DNA of 64,000 nucleotides, taken from Aphelenchoides besseyi. Its lineage: Eukaryota > Nematoda > Chromadorea > Rhabditida > Aphelenchoididae. Both the position numbers and the translations under genes were made by a program. The DNA lies in the NCBI GenBank assembly GCA_024699855.1, contig JAMPIQ010000002.1:14694001-14758000 (forward strand), in the 5' to 3' direction. The notes below the pieces were generated by a model. The model worked only from the letters and a program-made list of their open reading frames with translations, was not told the origin of the DNA and did no database searches. Positions within the stretch are counted from its first letter, which is position 1. The number at the start of each line of letters is the position of its first letter. Positions 23,561-35,000 of the stretch are shown piece after piece.

Positions 23561-24072
23561 CGTTGAGTGTCATCTCTCGACCGTTTAACCCCCCCACCAC
23601 CGCCACGCAAACTGTTTCCCTTAAAAGGTATTGCCGTTTGATTTCCCGAATGCGGTACTTTCAACACATTCGAACTTCCCTCTAAACATACCTTTTCACT
23701 TACCTCCACTACTTCGCACCAAAAATCGTATCCATTTCCTTGCGGTCGTTTCAACGCAAATCATCGCCGCTTGCACCAATGGTTGACGTTCTCGGCAATC
23801 GGCCCGGGGCGCTTTTGTCACTTCCTTGTTGCATCAGAATCTAAATAGGTTTTTAATCAACCAACAGCTCGTTAGCATAAGTACAAATGGCTACAAACCA
23901 AATGTTTTCAACCCTACATATAAAAAAATAATTTTATGCAACCAAACGTAAGAATAAACTTTGACAGACAACTAAATTTGATTCTAAGAGAAGGTGGTCC
24001 AGTAGGTTGAACAAAAAGGTTTCCTATAACAGTCGAAAGTCGATAGCAACATAACTGTTGATGTCACAGAAG

Positions 24073-24580
24073 TCACGATTGGATGTTCGAGTTGTCAGAA
24101 TTCAAATCAATCAATTTAGTTGGGACTTGTTCACCAGTTAATGGTTTCGTAATCAAAGCTATTTGCTCCTTCAGTTGTTGAATCTCCAATCTTTGTTCGT
24201 GGAGTTCTTTGGCTTGTGCTGCCATCACCATCTCTAGATCGTCTGGTCGCTTGCTGCCCACCGTTTCAACTTCATTCATCATTGTGGTCGAGTTTTCAGA
24301 TGGTCGAGTAGTTGGAGTTGCTTTCGGCTGATTTTGAGTTGTATTGGCAAGCGGCGGAACAATGTCGACCGAGCGTTTTAAAGCGTTGGCGACCCGAATT
24401 CCAAAATACAGATGCAAATCAAAGAAAAGTCTTCACTTACTCGCGACGACGGTTCTTTTTCAACTCACAATTGGATTTGTTGAAATTCGTATTTTGATTG
24501 TTAGAACCCTGATTGCGACCGTTGAAACCCTGATTGCGAAAGCTGCTCTTGCCGGTACCATGGAAATGAATAGCTAAACA
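24073..24580 (-). CDS. Helitron accessory frame, Q/N-rich then coiled coil
   Basis: The upstream piece (about 24580-24465) reads FRNQGFNGRNQGSNNQNTN, rich in asparagine, glutamine and glycine. The downstream piece (24417-24073) ends in a likely coiled coil (AKELHEQRLEIQQLKEQIAL). They may be two exons, since a GT at about 24462 follows the first piece, but the join was not resolved. Function unknown; Helitrons sometimes carry RPA-like or other accessory frames and this resembles none that I recognise. Confidence 0.4.
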
Positions 24581-24599
24581 GCACAGTTAATGGGCACAA

Positions 24600-25690
24600 A
24601 CTCGATCTTACAAGATACCGAGTCTCATTTCTTCGACATAGATCAGAATCTAAAACAACTTAACTCGTTAATTCCAACATTTACAAAGCTCATTCGACTA
24701 ACCAATGAAGAATACAATAAAACCGACGACGCGAACAACTAATGAATGCAACGATCAATCAGAGATTTGAACAGCTAACGGACGAAACCACCAGTACGAT
24801 CGACTACAAACAGAAAAGCACTAATGGAACGAACGGTATTGGTTTCGCTTCGTTATATAGGTGGTCGCGATTTAACTTTGGGACGAATTAGGCGGAGAGA
24901 AAAACCGTCGATTCGTTAACAATCGAACAACACAACTAAACAAAAACAATTAACCAACACAAAGTACAGCACTTTGAAGACGATAGTCAGATTAAATGAA
25001 TGGAAGTGAAAGTGAGATGACTCGTAGATAAGGACCAAAATTGCCCGGAATCCATAATTGAGCCGGAAGTCACAAACTAATCAACGCGCAACATACGAAC
25101 AGCACAACTGAACGAAAACAATTAACAAACCCAAAGTACAGTACGTGAAGACGATAGTGAAGGCACGATGACTCGTAGATAAGGACCAAATTATCCGGAC
25201 TTCATAAGTGAGCCGGTAGTCACGAAATAATCAATGCGCAACATACGACGACTCATCAAACATTTCCGCTTGTGCGTTAAACTATCGAACGGTTTTTGCG
25301 TTTTTGAGTATAAGGATTGTAAGCATAAGAAAACGATTGAATTCTAATGATTAAGTATACGGTAATCACAAACATCGAAACTCAATACAATCGCATAGTT
25401 TTATTTGCTAAAACTACACATTGAACAACAATGATCCATGAATTCGTCGACAAAGAAGAAACGATCAATTTGCAACCGAACTTAGTGAACGACCTAAAAC
25501 GAAAACAAACTTATCAGCAACTTCATTAGAACTTACAGTGAATCAAAAATGTCTCACAAAACCATAAACGAATAACTCTAAAGTTTAACATCCGTGCAAT
25601 TCACGTTTGTCCACAAACTCTTCAACTAAAACCGCAAAAAAACGAAATGAATCGTATCTAAAAAAATATGCGAATTTAAATTATAGACTG
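24600..25690. other. AT-rich non-coding stretch beyond the Helitron genes
   Basis: No open frame or recognised RNA. Short phrases such as GCGCAACATACGA and AAGACGATAGT occur twice (about 24960-25140 and 25080-25250), hinting at a degenerate internal duplication. The Helitron 5' end is probably in here. Confidence 0.4.
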
Positions 25691-28545
25691 TAAAGTAGCG
25701 ATATGTATACTGTAAGAATCGAATAAAACCAAACACCATACACTAAAACAATCAATTTCCCCACTTTGCACGACCATAAAATTCAAATGTCAGCGGGCAG
25801 GATCGAACTTTCAACTCCCGACGCCAAAATCCGGCGCACTGACCACTCGGCCAAAGAATGTTGAGTTTTGAACGACTGCAAAAGGGGCATTTTTTCGGTA
25901 TGTTTTTGGATACGATGGTCAGAATTTTATTTGAAATTCGTAATCTGGAAGGATTTTTGGTCAGGGGTTTTTTTCGCGAGCTCATTGTGGCGGGAAGTAT
26001 TTTAATTGGGTGTGATTTAGTTATAGAGGTGACAAGACGGTCGCTTCGCTCCCGTCTTTTGCCGTTAGTGGCGTTGGGTTAGTGGCGTTGGGTTAGTGGC
26101 GTGGGTTGGAGGGGAGTTGGAGTTGATATAGTTGACTACCTGGCGTTTGGGGCCTTCAGCCCGAAAAGTGCAAGACCAACGACTACTTTGCCAACAAAAA
26201 CACTCAAAAATCCACAGGCTGTCACTCTCCAAATGGCTCAAAAGACTCCTCCACGTTTTATTGTGGTGTGGTTCGGTTATGAAAGTGATCGAAAACACTG
26301 ATTATCAATGTACGTCACCGAAGCCGCATTGGAAATACTCCAAACTCAGTGAATTCAGTAGACATATTCGTTTATCATACATTTTATCGACCGGATATCA
26401 CCATCCTGAGTATTAACCAATGAGCTGAAACAACAAAAGAAGTCAATCCAACAACCTACAAAACCACATGAACTCGACTTCCCTAGCGAAATCAACACTC
26501 ACTCCAGGACGATGAACCCAAAATTAAATAGCGACGCCAAATCTTTGCACCCAATGGTAGCAATCTTTAGGAAACAAACGATTAGAACTGATTGTGATAA
26601 CCTTGCGCGTCAACAACCAATTAATCGAAAATCATGTGCTAACCTAACGAATCAACATTTAAGCACTTAAGTAGCGAACCGAAACCTCAGTTCGTTGATC
26701 ATCACAATACGAATCTTCAATCGACAACCTTCAAACACAACAACCTCAAAGTTCAAACTTCACGGCAATTTTAGATATAAAGAAATATGCGAAAGTAGCG
26801 ATATTCAAATTATGGACCGTAAAGTGGCGACATGTATACTATAATACACTTTAAGAATTGAATATACACTGTAAGAATTGAATAGAATAGAATCAAAAAC
26901 TACTCAGCCATACACTCAAACAATCAATTCCCCCACTGTGCACAATCAAATGTCAGCGGGCGGGATCGAACTTTCGACCCCCGGCGCCAAAAATCCGGCG
27001 CACTCACCACTCGGCCAAAAAATGTTGAATTTTGAACGACCGCAAAAGGGGCATTTTTTCGGTATGTTTTTGTAGACGATGATCAGAATTTTATTTGAAA
27101 TTTGGAATCTGGAAGAATTTTTGCTCAGGGTTTTTTTTTTTCGGAAGCTCATTGTGGCGGGAAGTATTTTATTGGGGTGTGGTTTAGTTATAGAGGTGAC
27201 AAGACGGTCGCTTCGCTCCCGTCTTTTGCCGTTAGTGGCGTTGGGTTAGTGGCGTTGGGTTTGTAGCGTGGGTTGGAGGGGAGTTGGAGTTCATAAAGTT
27301 GACTACCTGGCGTTTGGGGCCTTCAGCCCGAAAAGTGCAAGACCAACGACTGCTTTGCTAACAAAAACACTCAAAATCCACAGGCTGTCACTCTCCAAAT
27401 GGCTCAAAAGACTCCTCCACGATCGCCCTTCGGTCGATCGTTCCCCCGCTTTTTCGTCCCTTTGGATCGCTCCGGGTTTTGAGGATACGATTCCTCGGCT
27501 TCAGAGGCTGTCACTCACCGAATGGCTCCTCCACGTTTTATTGTGGTGTGGTTCAGTTATGAGAGCAATCGAAAACACAGATTATCAATGTACGTCACCG
27601 AAGCCGCATTCAAAATACTCCAAACTCAGTGAATTCAGTAGACCTATTCGTTTATCATACATTTTATCGAGCGCAAATCACCATCCTGAGTATTAACCAA
27701 TGAGCTGAAACAACAAAAGAAGTCAGTCCAACAACCTACAAAACCACATGAACTCGACTTCCATAGCGAAATCAACATTCAATCCAGGACGATGAACCCA
27801 AAATTAAATAGCGACGCCAAATCTTTGCACCCAATGGTAGCAATCTTTAGGAAACAAACGATTAGAACTGATTGTGATAACCTTGCGCGTCAACAACCAA
27901 TTAATCGAAAATCATATACGCTAAGTTAACAATCAACATTTACGCACTTAAGTAGCGAACCGAAACCTCAGTTCGTTGATCATCACAATACGAATCTTCA
28001 ATCGACAACCTTCAACACAACAACCTCAAAGTTCAAACTTCACGGCAATTTTAGATATAAAGAAATATGCGAAAGTATCGATATTCAAATTATGAACCGT
28101 AAAGTAGCGATATGTTTACTATAATACACTGTAAGAACCGAATATAGGCTGTAAGAATTGAATATACACTGTAAGAATTGAATAGAATCAAAAACTACTC
28201 AGCCATACACTCAAACAATCAATTCCCCCACTGTGCACAATCAAATGTCAGCGGGCGGGATCGAACTTTCGACCCCCGGCGCCAAAAATCCGACGCACTC
28301 ACCACTCGGCCAAAAAATGTTGACTTTTAAACGACCGCAAAAGGTGCATTTTTTCGGTATGTTTTTGTAGACGATGATCAGAATTTTATTTGAAATTTGG
28401 AATCTGGAAGAAAAGTTGCTGGGAGAGTTGTTTTTTTTGGGAGCTCATTGTGGCGGGAAGTATTTTATTTGGGTGTGGTTTAGTTATAGAGGTGAAAGTA
28501 TTTTATTTGGGTGTGGTTTAATTATAGAGGTGATGAGTTTTCGGT
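25690..28545. repeat. Tandem array of about 1.2-1.3 kb units with a tRNA-like module
   Basis: Three successive starts of the same unit lie at the motif GTCAGCGGGC: near 25789, 26952 and 28247 (spacing about 1.16 and 1.30 kb; the third unit is partial). Units 1 and 2 are near-identical by eye over most of their length. Unit 2 has about 110 extra bases at 27421-27530, partly a local duplication of the AGGCTGTCACTC segment. Each unit contains the tRNA-like module, a small hairpin (AAGACGG/CCGTCTT), the GT-rich repeat found also at 12640-12985, and a tail with CTGTAAGAATTGAATA reiterations. Open frames inside are short and not conserved between units. Confidence 0.85.
25783..25856 (-). repeat. 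tRNA-like module (SINE-type); further copies at 26947-27020 and 28242-28315
   Basis: On the minus strand the module has a good A box (TGGCCGAGTGGT) and, about 40 bases on, a B box (AGTTCGATCC). That spacing is right for RNA polymerase III promoters of tRNA-derived SINEs; the A box is of the Ser/Leu type. There is no paired acceptor stem and no plausible anticodon arm, so it is not a functional tRNA gene. Copies 2 and 3 keep both boxes. Confidence 0.65.
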
Positions 28546-28738
28546 GCAAAAACTTTGTGATCTACGTGTAACGACGAGATGAGCAATACTGAAGCTTTGA
28601 TGCTCTACACCTTGGGTTCAGAAAGCTGATCAATTTGTGCGAACTGAATTGTAGAAAACAAACTGGGTCAGTTTGATTGATCCATTGGCGTTGAATAAAG
28701 ACGGACGGCAACTAAGATGTTCTTTGTAGCTGCTGAGA

Positions 28739-28983
28739 CCAAACGTCCATTCGATCGGTCAATCGGAAATTGTTGTTAAAGGTCTGAAGGTTGGCGGAAA
28801 CTTCGAATGCAGTGCCTTTTGGTGTCAGGTGTTAGATATTCGGTTTTTTGACTCAAAAACCTACGAAACCGTCAATATGACTAACGACCATTTCAAAGCA
28901 GTTCGATTGGTTAAAGATTGCGACATTTCTGAAAGATTCATATCGGGATCTTTTTATCTACTTGTTTGTTCGTTTCACTTTTA
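28739..28983 (+). CDS. Possible isolated exon, function unknown
   Basis: An open stretch without a starting methionine reads GLKVGGNFECSAFWCQVLD and ETVNMTNDHFKAVRLVKDCD before a stop at about 28981-28983. Composition is protein-like, unlike the repeats to its left. No partner exon was found, so it may be a gene fragment. Confidence 0.25.
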
Positions 28984-31900
28984 ATCCCTATATTAAACTT
29001 TTTTGTTGTCTTTTATGTTTAGTTCAACAAAATTGAATAAGAATTTCATGAATAGAGATAAAAAAATCGTTTCAAGTTTGAAACCGAAGTGCTAATCTTG
29101 TATTGAATACTGAAAGTTGAGATGCCCAACCGTATGAATAATTCGCATTGTTTGCATGAACACGATTTGACGTCATTATTTTTTTCAACTTGCTGCCGAG
29201 TCGAACATCATCTATTCATTGACGACGCGGATTCGAGCTTATTGACCGGAGATATTCGGTGCGTAGAGAGGCCTATAAATACGATTCTATTTGTTATTGA
29301 CAGTTGCATGAAAAGCGAGTATCCGTTAGTAACAATGAGGTTTATTTCAAGGTCTCTCAAATTTCGACATAAAATTTTAATGTAATGCTCTTTGATTAGT
29401 TTGGCTCTTAGCAATTTCAGCTTCAAAACTCGTGATCCTTCGTTTTTGTTGAGCTCTCGTACACACTATTTGATACAAATGATGCTAATTAGTGACTGAG
29501 GGTTGAAAGCGTATCGTAAGATTGATAAATGTGGAAACAATTTTGACAAATACTGCAGTTTGTTTTCGGTTAATTTAACGAAATTGAACTCAAAGTCGAA
29601 ATGCTTATTGAACTGCAGAATGATACAGACCGAACGGGCACACGAACGATGACATCATTTTCTGTTTGACTTTCTTTTGGATTGAACACGGAAATGGATA
29701 AACAGATGGCGAAGTGGATTACTTGAGAAGAAGTAAACGATAATCGAGAAGATCGGGAAGCTTAAAAGACTGAAAATAAGTCGAACATATAAATGGCTAA
29801 TCAGTGACTGTAATTAGTCGAACGCTAATGCCAACTCTTTGGCACATCTTCCTCGGGTTCTCACTTCAAAATGGCCGGCCAGCGAAAAATAAAGACTTAA
29901 CCATGAGCAATGGATGGCGAGGCCATTTTTTGCGGTTTCATTTGCTCCTCCACGCTTCTTTTTCTTCGTTGAGTTGACAATTGAAGGACGAGTGGGTTGG
30001 TTGTGTCTTTTAGCCGTCCAGTAGCCGGAGGCAATGCGGCAAAAAAGACGGGCGGTTCATCTCGTCCGGCAACATTCATAGACCGCCGTTTTGAGGCCAA
30101 ATATATGACTGAAACGGTGACACTCGCACGTGTTTGTCCTCAAGCTTATTCGCTTGTCTTTTTGAATTTTGCCAATTAGAACAGTTGACTTCTTTACTTT
30201 TACAATCGAACAACTTTTTCCCTCTAAGGTTATGGCATCAACGCACCACGAGCTGAAATATGAAATCTTACGAGTGAAATTGAAGATGTCTTATTTGAGA
30301 GTCCGCCACAAATCCCTTTTGTTTTGTATGTTTAGCCACGAAGTTTAGCGGTCTTATGTCCATGACTCCCGAAATGGACTGCTCGATGGCACGCTCGTGA
30401 GTTTTTCCTTCTGATTTACATACGCTGTGACTTTCAATCTCGATTTCCCATTGCATTTGAATAATTTTGCTCTTCAATCTGACAGTTCATTTCACGGCGG
30501 TTTCAAACAGACGAATTACTCGAAGACAAGTTTCTTTATTCGGAATCTTGTCTATTCGCTTCTTGACGTTTCCATCCCGATTCTTCACAATTGACTGCTT
30601 TTTTCAACAACATGCCAGTGAATTGAAAACCGTTTTTCGGATGATTATGCTCGAAGGGTCTAATCAACGGTTCGTGCAAAAGATGAAAAGTGTCCAAAAC
30701 GTTTTTCATTGACGAAAATGTCCGAACCAATTTGGATGCGGCTTTAAGGTTTTCCAAACTTTGACGCTCGTACTAACAAGCAACAGAACAATGGCATGGG
30801 AACGAAGTTGGTCCGGAGGAGGTTTGAAAGCATCTGGGAATGTTGGCGTCATTTTCGCGTGCAAATTCCTTTCGTTTCTGAACGATTTTCAAATGAACCG
30901 ATTAGTCTATGGCATTTTCGTTCTGTAGCGTTTTGCGCTTATCAACCAGTTAGGTTGCCTTCACACAAGATCGAAAGTTCATTGTCATAGCTTCTCGTGA
31001 TTATGGAACGTCGCCCACCTTTTTCGACGGCTCCGTTACCACGAACTTAATGTCCGCATTTGCATGGGGAAAAAGCGGAACCCAAATAGCAAAAAAACTT
31101 CCGAAAATGTTGTTGAGCACAAAAGGCGGGCGGGCACAAGAGCACGAAGATTCAATTTCAAAGTTTTGTTTTGTTTCTGACACGAAAAAACTTAAAGCTT
31201 ATAGCGCGTAAAACCCCCTCCCAGAAATCCGCTGAAATCCAAGAATCTCCGTAGGTTAAAAGAACGTTCATGACCAATTGAGAGAGTGAGGGGAGGACGT
31301 GAAGAAGATGCTTGAAAATTGACTTTGAGTGATTTTCACGAGAAACATGACGATGGGAATGTGTTGAAACAAGTGCTAGAACAGTTGAATTCATTTCGTT
31401 TCGACATCATTCTCTTGACCTCTTGCAATTATGCTCGAACATTCAACCATCGACTTGTGTTGTTCAGTATTGGATTTGCAGCCGCATTCAGCAATTCATC
31501 TGTTCAGCGCCCACGAACCGTTGCGCAATCGTGTTCAGTTCGACCCCTCTCCGAGCATTGTTGTAACTGATACGCGTAGATTTCCGATTTCAAAGTCGAG
31601 ACGATCAGCTGCAAGACACGCGCCGAGCAAATGATCCAAATGCTAAATTTTGACATCTGGAAACAGTTTTCGTGGATGATGTTCGTTCGTTGAAATGCCG
31701 TGAGAACGGGAGCTTTTATCAAGAAAGCCTTTTCATTCTGATGTTCTCACGATATTCACTTTTAAATTTGGTCAAAATGATGTGAATCGGAAGATTTGGT
31801 GTCGTTTTTTATTGTAACTTTCAATTCAATTGCAATGTTTTCTGAGTTCGCGTTGATATCTGTGATATTGTAAGTCGTGTGTGAGGGATAACAAAACTTT

Positions 31901-32030
31901 TTCACGAATTCATTTCGCTTTTCTAGCTCTTCAATGCGACCTTCAAATGCTGTCGTTCTTTCCTAATTGAGCTCTAGGGTAACCGGTGAACTCGAAGCAT
32001 TACCGTTCGTTCGGTTTATTGTGAGCAATA
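28984..32030. other. Intergenic region upstream of slo-1
   Basis: About 3 kb with no supported gene. Short frames occur at 29.9-30.2, 30.5-30.7 and 31.3-31.7 kb on both strands but none has splice context or recognisable sequence. slo-1 genes often have long 5' regulatory regions and non-coding first exons, so part of this is probably promoter. Confidence 0.45.
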
Positions 32031-35000
32031 ATGGCTGACCATTACAATGCAATGCCACAAGGAAAAGGGATGAATTACGGCAACATGCATTGCAATATAT
32101 CGCGTGTGTACGTTGATCTCAGCGACGAAGAACGACTGTGTTTGCAAGATCGAAAGTAAGTTGAAACGGGGGTTGAAGTACAACTAAAGATTTCAGATAT
32201 TGGTGTTTTTTGTTGTCCAGGTAAACGTCCACTTGCGAATCTTTTTGATAATCGTATTTTCAGTATTGTAACATTTTGTGTTTCGATGCTTTTGGTTGTT
32301 GTTTGGCGTATCATCACACATCTCTGCTGTCAACCGCCGGAACGAGAGTCTGTACCGACCAGTTCGGAGCATTTGAAGACGGCAGTCGGTAATGGAACAT
32401 TCGGAAGTACGGGAGGATCGATTAGTGTGAATGCCAAACCGGAAGTTGGACGTACAAATGCAAAAGATGAACAAGCTCAGATTGGATGGTTGACTGAAGC
32501 GAAAGATTGGGTAAACTGAATCCGCGAATTGTCAATTGATTGAAAGTTTTTTAGGCCGGCGAGCTGATTTCCGGTCAGAGTATGACCGGTCGTATTCTCG
32601 TCGTTCTGGTCTTCTTTCTTTCTATTGGTTCATTGGTCATCTACTTTGTCGACACCTACAAGTGAGTTCGAACTGATTTCACAAGTCGAAATAAGCGCCA
32701 TTTAGGGACAGTTTTCAAGTAGAAAATTGTAATCCATGGCATGAAAGTCCAACGCAGCAGATCGATTTGGGTTTCAACATATTCTTCTTAATTTATTTTT
32801 TCATACGAGTAAGTTGCGATTTTTCTTTCTCATTCAATCGTCTTTTTTTAGTTCATTGCAGCTTCAGATAAAGTGAGTTTCGAGGTTTGTACGAACTTCT
32901 TACTTTTTCCATAGGTCTGGTTTTTACTCGATCGTTACTCGTTCGTTGACTATTTCACAATTCCACCGAGTTTCGTCGCAATCTATCTCGAACGCAACTG
33001 GATCGGTTTGTTGGTGTTTGTTTCGCTGAATACGCAAAGATTGTTCAGGTCTTCGTTTTCTTCGTGCTCTTCGATTGATGACCGTACCGGACATCTTGCA
33101 GTATCTGAACATTCTAAAGACGTCGAGTTCGATTCGTTTAACACAATTGATTTCGATCTTCGTTTCTGTTTGTTTGGCCGGTGCAGGTGTTATTCATTTG
33201 GTGAGTGTGAGAGACGTGAAGTCCAAGAAGTAATTCGAAGCATTTAGTTGGAGAATAGCGGAGATCCATGGAAAGATTTCATGAATTCACATCGAATTTC
33301 CTATCCCGATTGTGTTTATTTCTTGCTGGTCACAATGTCAACCGTCGGGTAAGTGCTCAAAAAATCTTTGATTTCTATCTTTTTGTTCAGCTATGGAGAC
33401 ATTTACTGTACGACCGTTTTGGGTCGTGGCTTCATGGTCTTCTTCATTCTCGGCGGTTTGGCAATGTTTGCGAGTTACGTTCCGGAGATTGCTGATTTGA
33501 TTGGAAATCGACAAAAATATGGCGGCGACTATAAGGGTGAGCATGGAAAGCGGTAAGAAGATCGAAGCACTTCGTTTCGATTGCACTATTTTAGTCATAT
33601 TGTTGTTTGCGGTTACATTACATACGAATCGGTCAGTCATTTTCTTCAAGACTTTCTACACGAAGATCGTGAAGATGTAGACGTTGAAGTTGTCTTTTTA
33701 CACAGGTGAGTATACGACGAGAATCGGTTATCAAATCGATTTTTAAGAGTGGTTCCCGACCTTGAACTGGAAGGATTATTCAAACGACATTTCACGAAGG
33801 TCGAGTTTCTTACCGGTAATGAAATGTTTTTGAAGAGTAAAGATTGCAAGCGTTGTAGGAACCGTAATGGACTCAATTGATTTGAATCGTGTGAAAGTCG
33901 ATGAAGCTGATGCATGTATTGTTTTGGCCAACAAATACTCTTCAGATCCCGATGCTGAAGATGCGGCGAATATCATGCGTGTGATTTCGATCAAAAACTT
34001 TTCCTCGGAAATTCGCGTTATCGTTCAGCTGATGCAATATCACAACAAAGTCAGTTATCCATTCAGTACAACGATCATTCTATTTAGGCTTATTTATTGA
34101 ACATTCCATCTTGGGATTGGCGTCGTGGTGACGATGTGATTTGTTTGGCCGAATTGAAATTGGGTTTCATTGCACAATCGTGTTTGGCTCCCGGATTTTG
34201 TAGGACGATAGAATTTAAGATAAAATGCATTTTGAAATGTTTAGCAACAATGATGGCAAATTTGTTTGCAATGCGATCATTCAAGACCGTGAGTTTACTT
34301 TCGAATTTGACTTTTCGTTTAACAACAAAACTTTTAACACAATCAAATGTCCTTTGTCTATTTGTCCAATTGTCGAGTTTAGAGTCCACATACGCCGGAA
34401 TGGTTGAACGAGTATCTGCGCGGCTCCGGTAAGTTGATATTCGTATTGGTGTCATAAACGAAATTCAAAACGAGAAAACGCAATCGAATTTAGGAATGGA
34501 AATGTACACGAGTAGTCTGTCAAATTCGTTTCTTGGCATGTGCTTTCCTGAAGCTGCAGAGTAAGAAAAAGTCGAAGCAAACGAAAGCAAAATGTTTTTG
34601 TCCTCGTTCTTTCTCTATTCACGTTTATACTTTTATGTGTTTATCTTCTATTGTCTTCGCTTTCTAGACTCGGCATACGCCCGATTGGCTGTCTCTCTAC
34701 TTGTGTGGAGCTGGAATGGAGATGTAGGAGAGCGTCCGAGTTTCACGGCATTCAATCAATTTTAGGTACACGAACACTCTCTCTCATTCTTTCGTCGGCA
34801 TGACATTTCCCGAAACTGCACAGTAAGAGGAGAAACATACGATTAACATCGGCTATGCAGTTCTTCTTACAAATGACCTTCTTAATTGATAACAAACAAT
34901 GCAATCTAACTCTTTTCTTCATTGCTTCTAATTTGAATACATTTGCTGTTTCCTTACGATCATTTGACAAAACTGGAACCACCATTAAGCGGTATCTCAA

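Larger units (their letters stand above)
13140..24600 (-). mobile_element. Helitron rolling-circle transposon, decayed, with nested insertions (limits approximate)
   Basis: The minus-strand cargo is, in transcription order: a coiled-coil/QN-rich frame (24.6-24.07 kb), a Ulp1-type protease with AT-hooks (23.6-22.65 kb), a short frame (22.6-22.4 kb), the Rep with HUH motif (22.4-20.34 kb), then after a 4145-bp MULE the rest of Rep and the PIF1-type helicase (16.18-13.25 kb). Rep fused to PIF1 helicase defines Helitrons. The true termini (TC at 5', CTRR at 3') were not identified; the 13146-13195 hairpin is a candidate 3' stem. Several stops and frame shifts make it non-functional. Confidence 0.85.

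Noticed and set aside
25783..28315. Three tRNA genes in a row
   Set aside because: A and B boxes are good but there is no pairing acceptor stem or anticodon arm; treated as tRNA-derived modules of a repeat.
25690..28545. CRISPR-like array
   Set aside because: Repeat units exceed one kilobase and are near-identical throughout; animal genome context.
29890..30180. Possible exon after TTTTAG (RPVAGGNAAKKTGGSS)
   Set aside because: Protein-like for about 40 codons, but no upstream or downstream exon joins it and the antisense frame is equally open.
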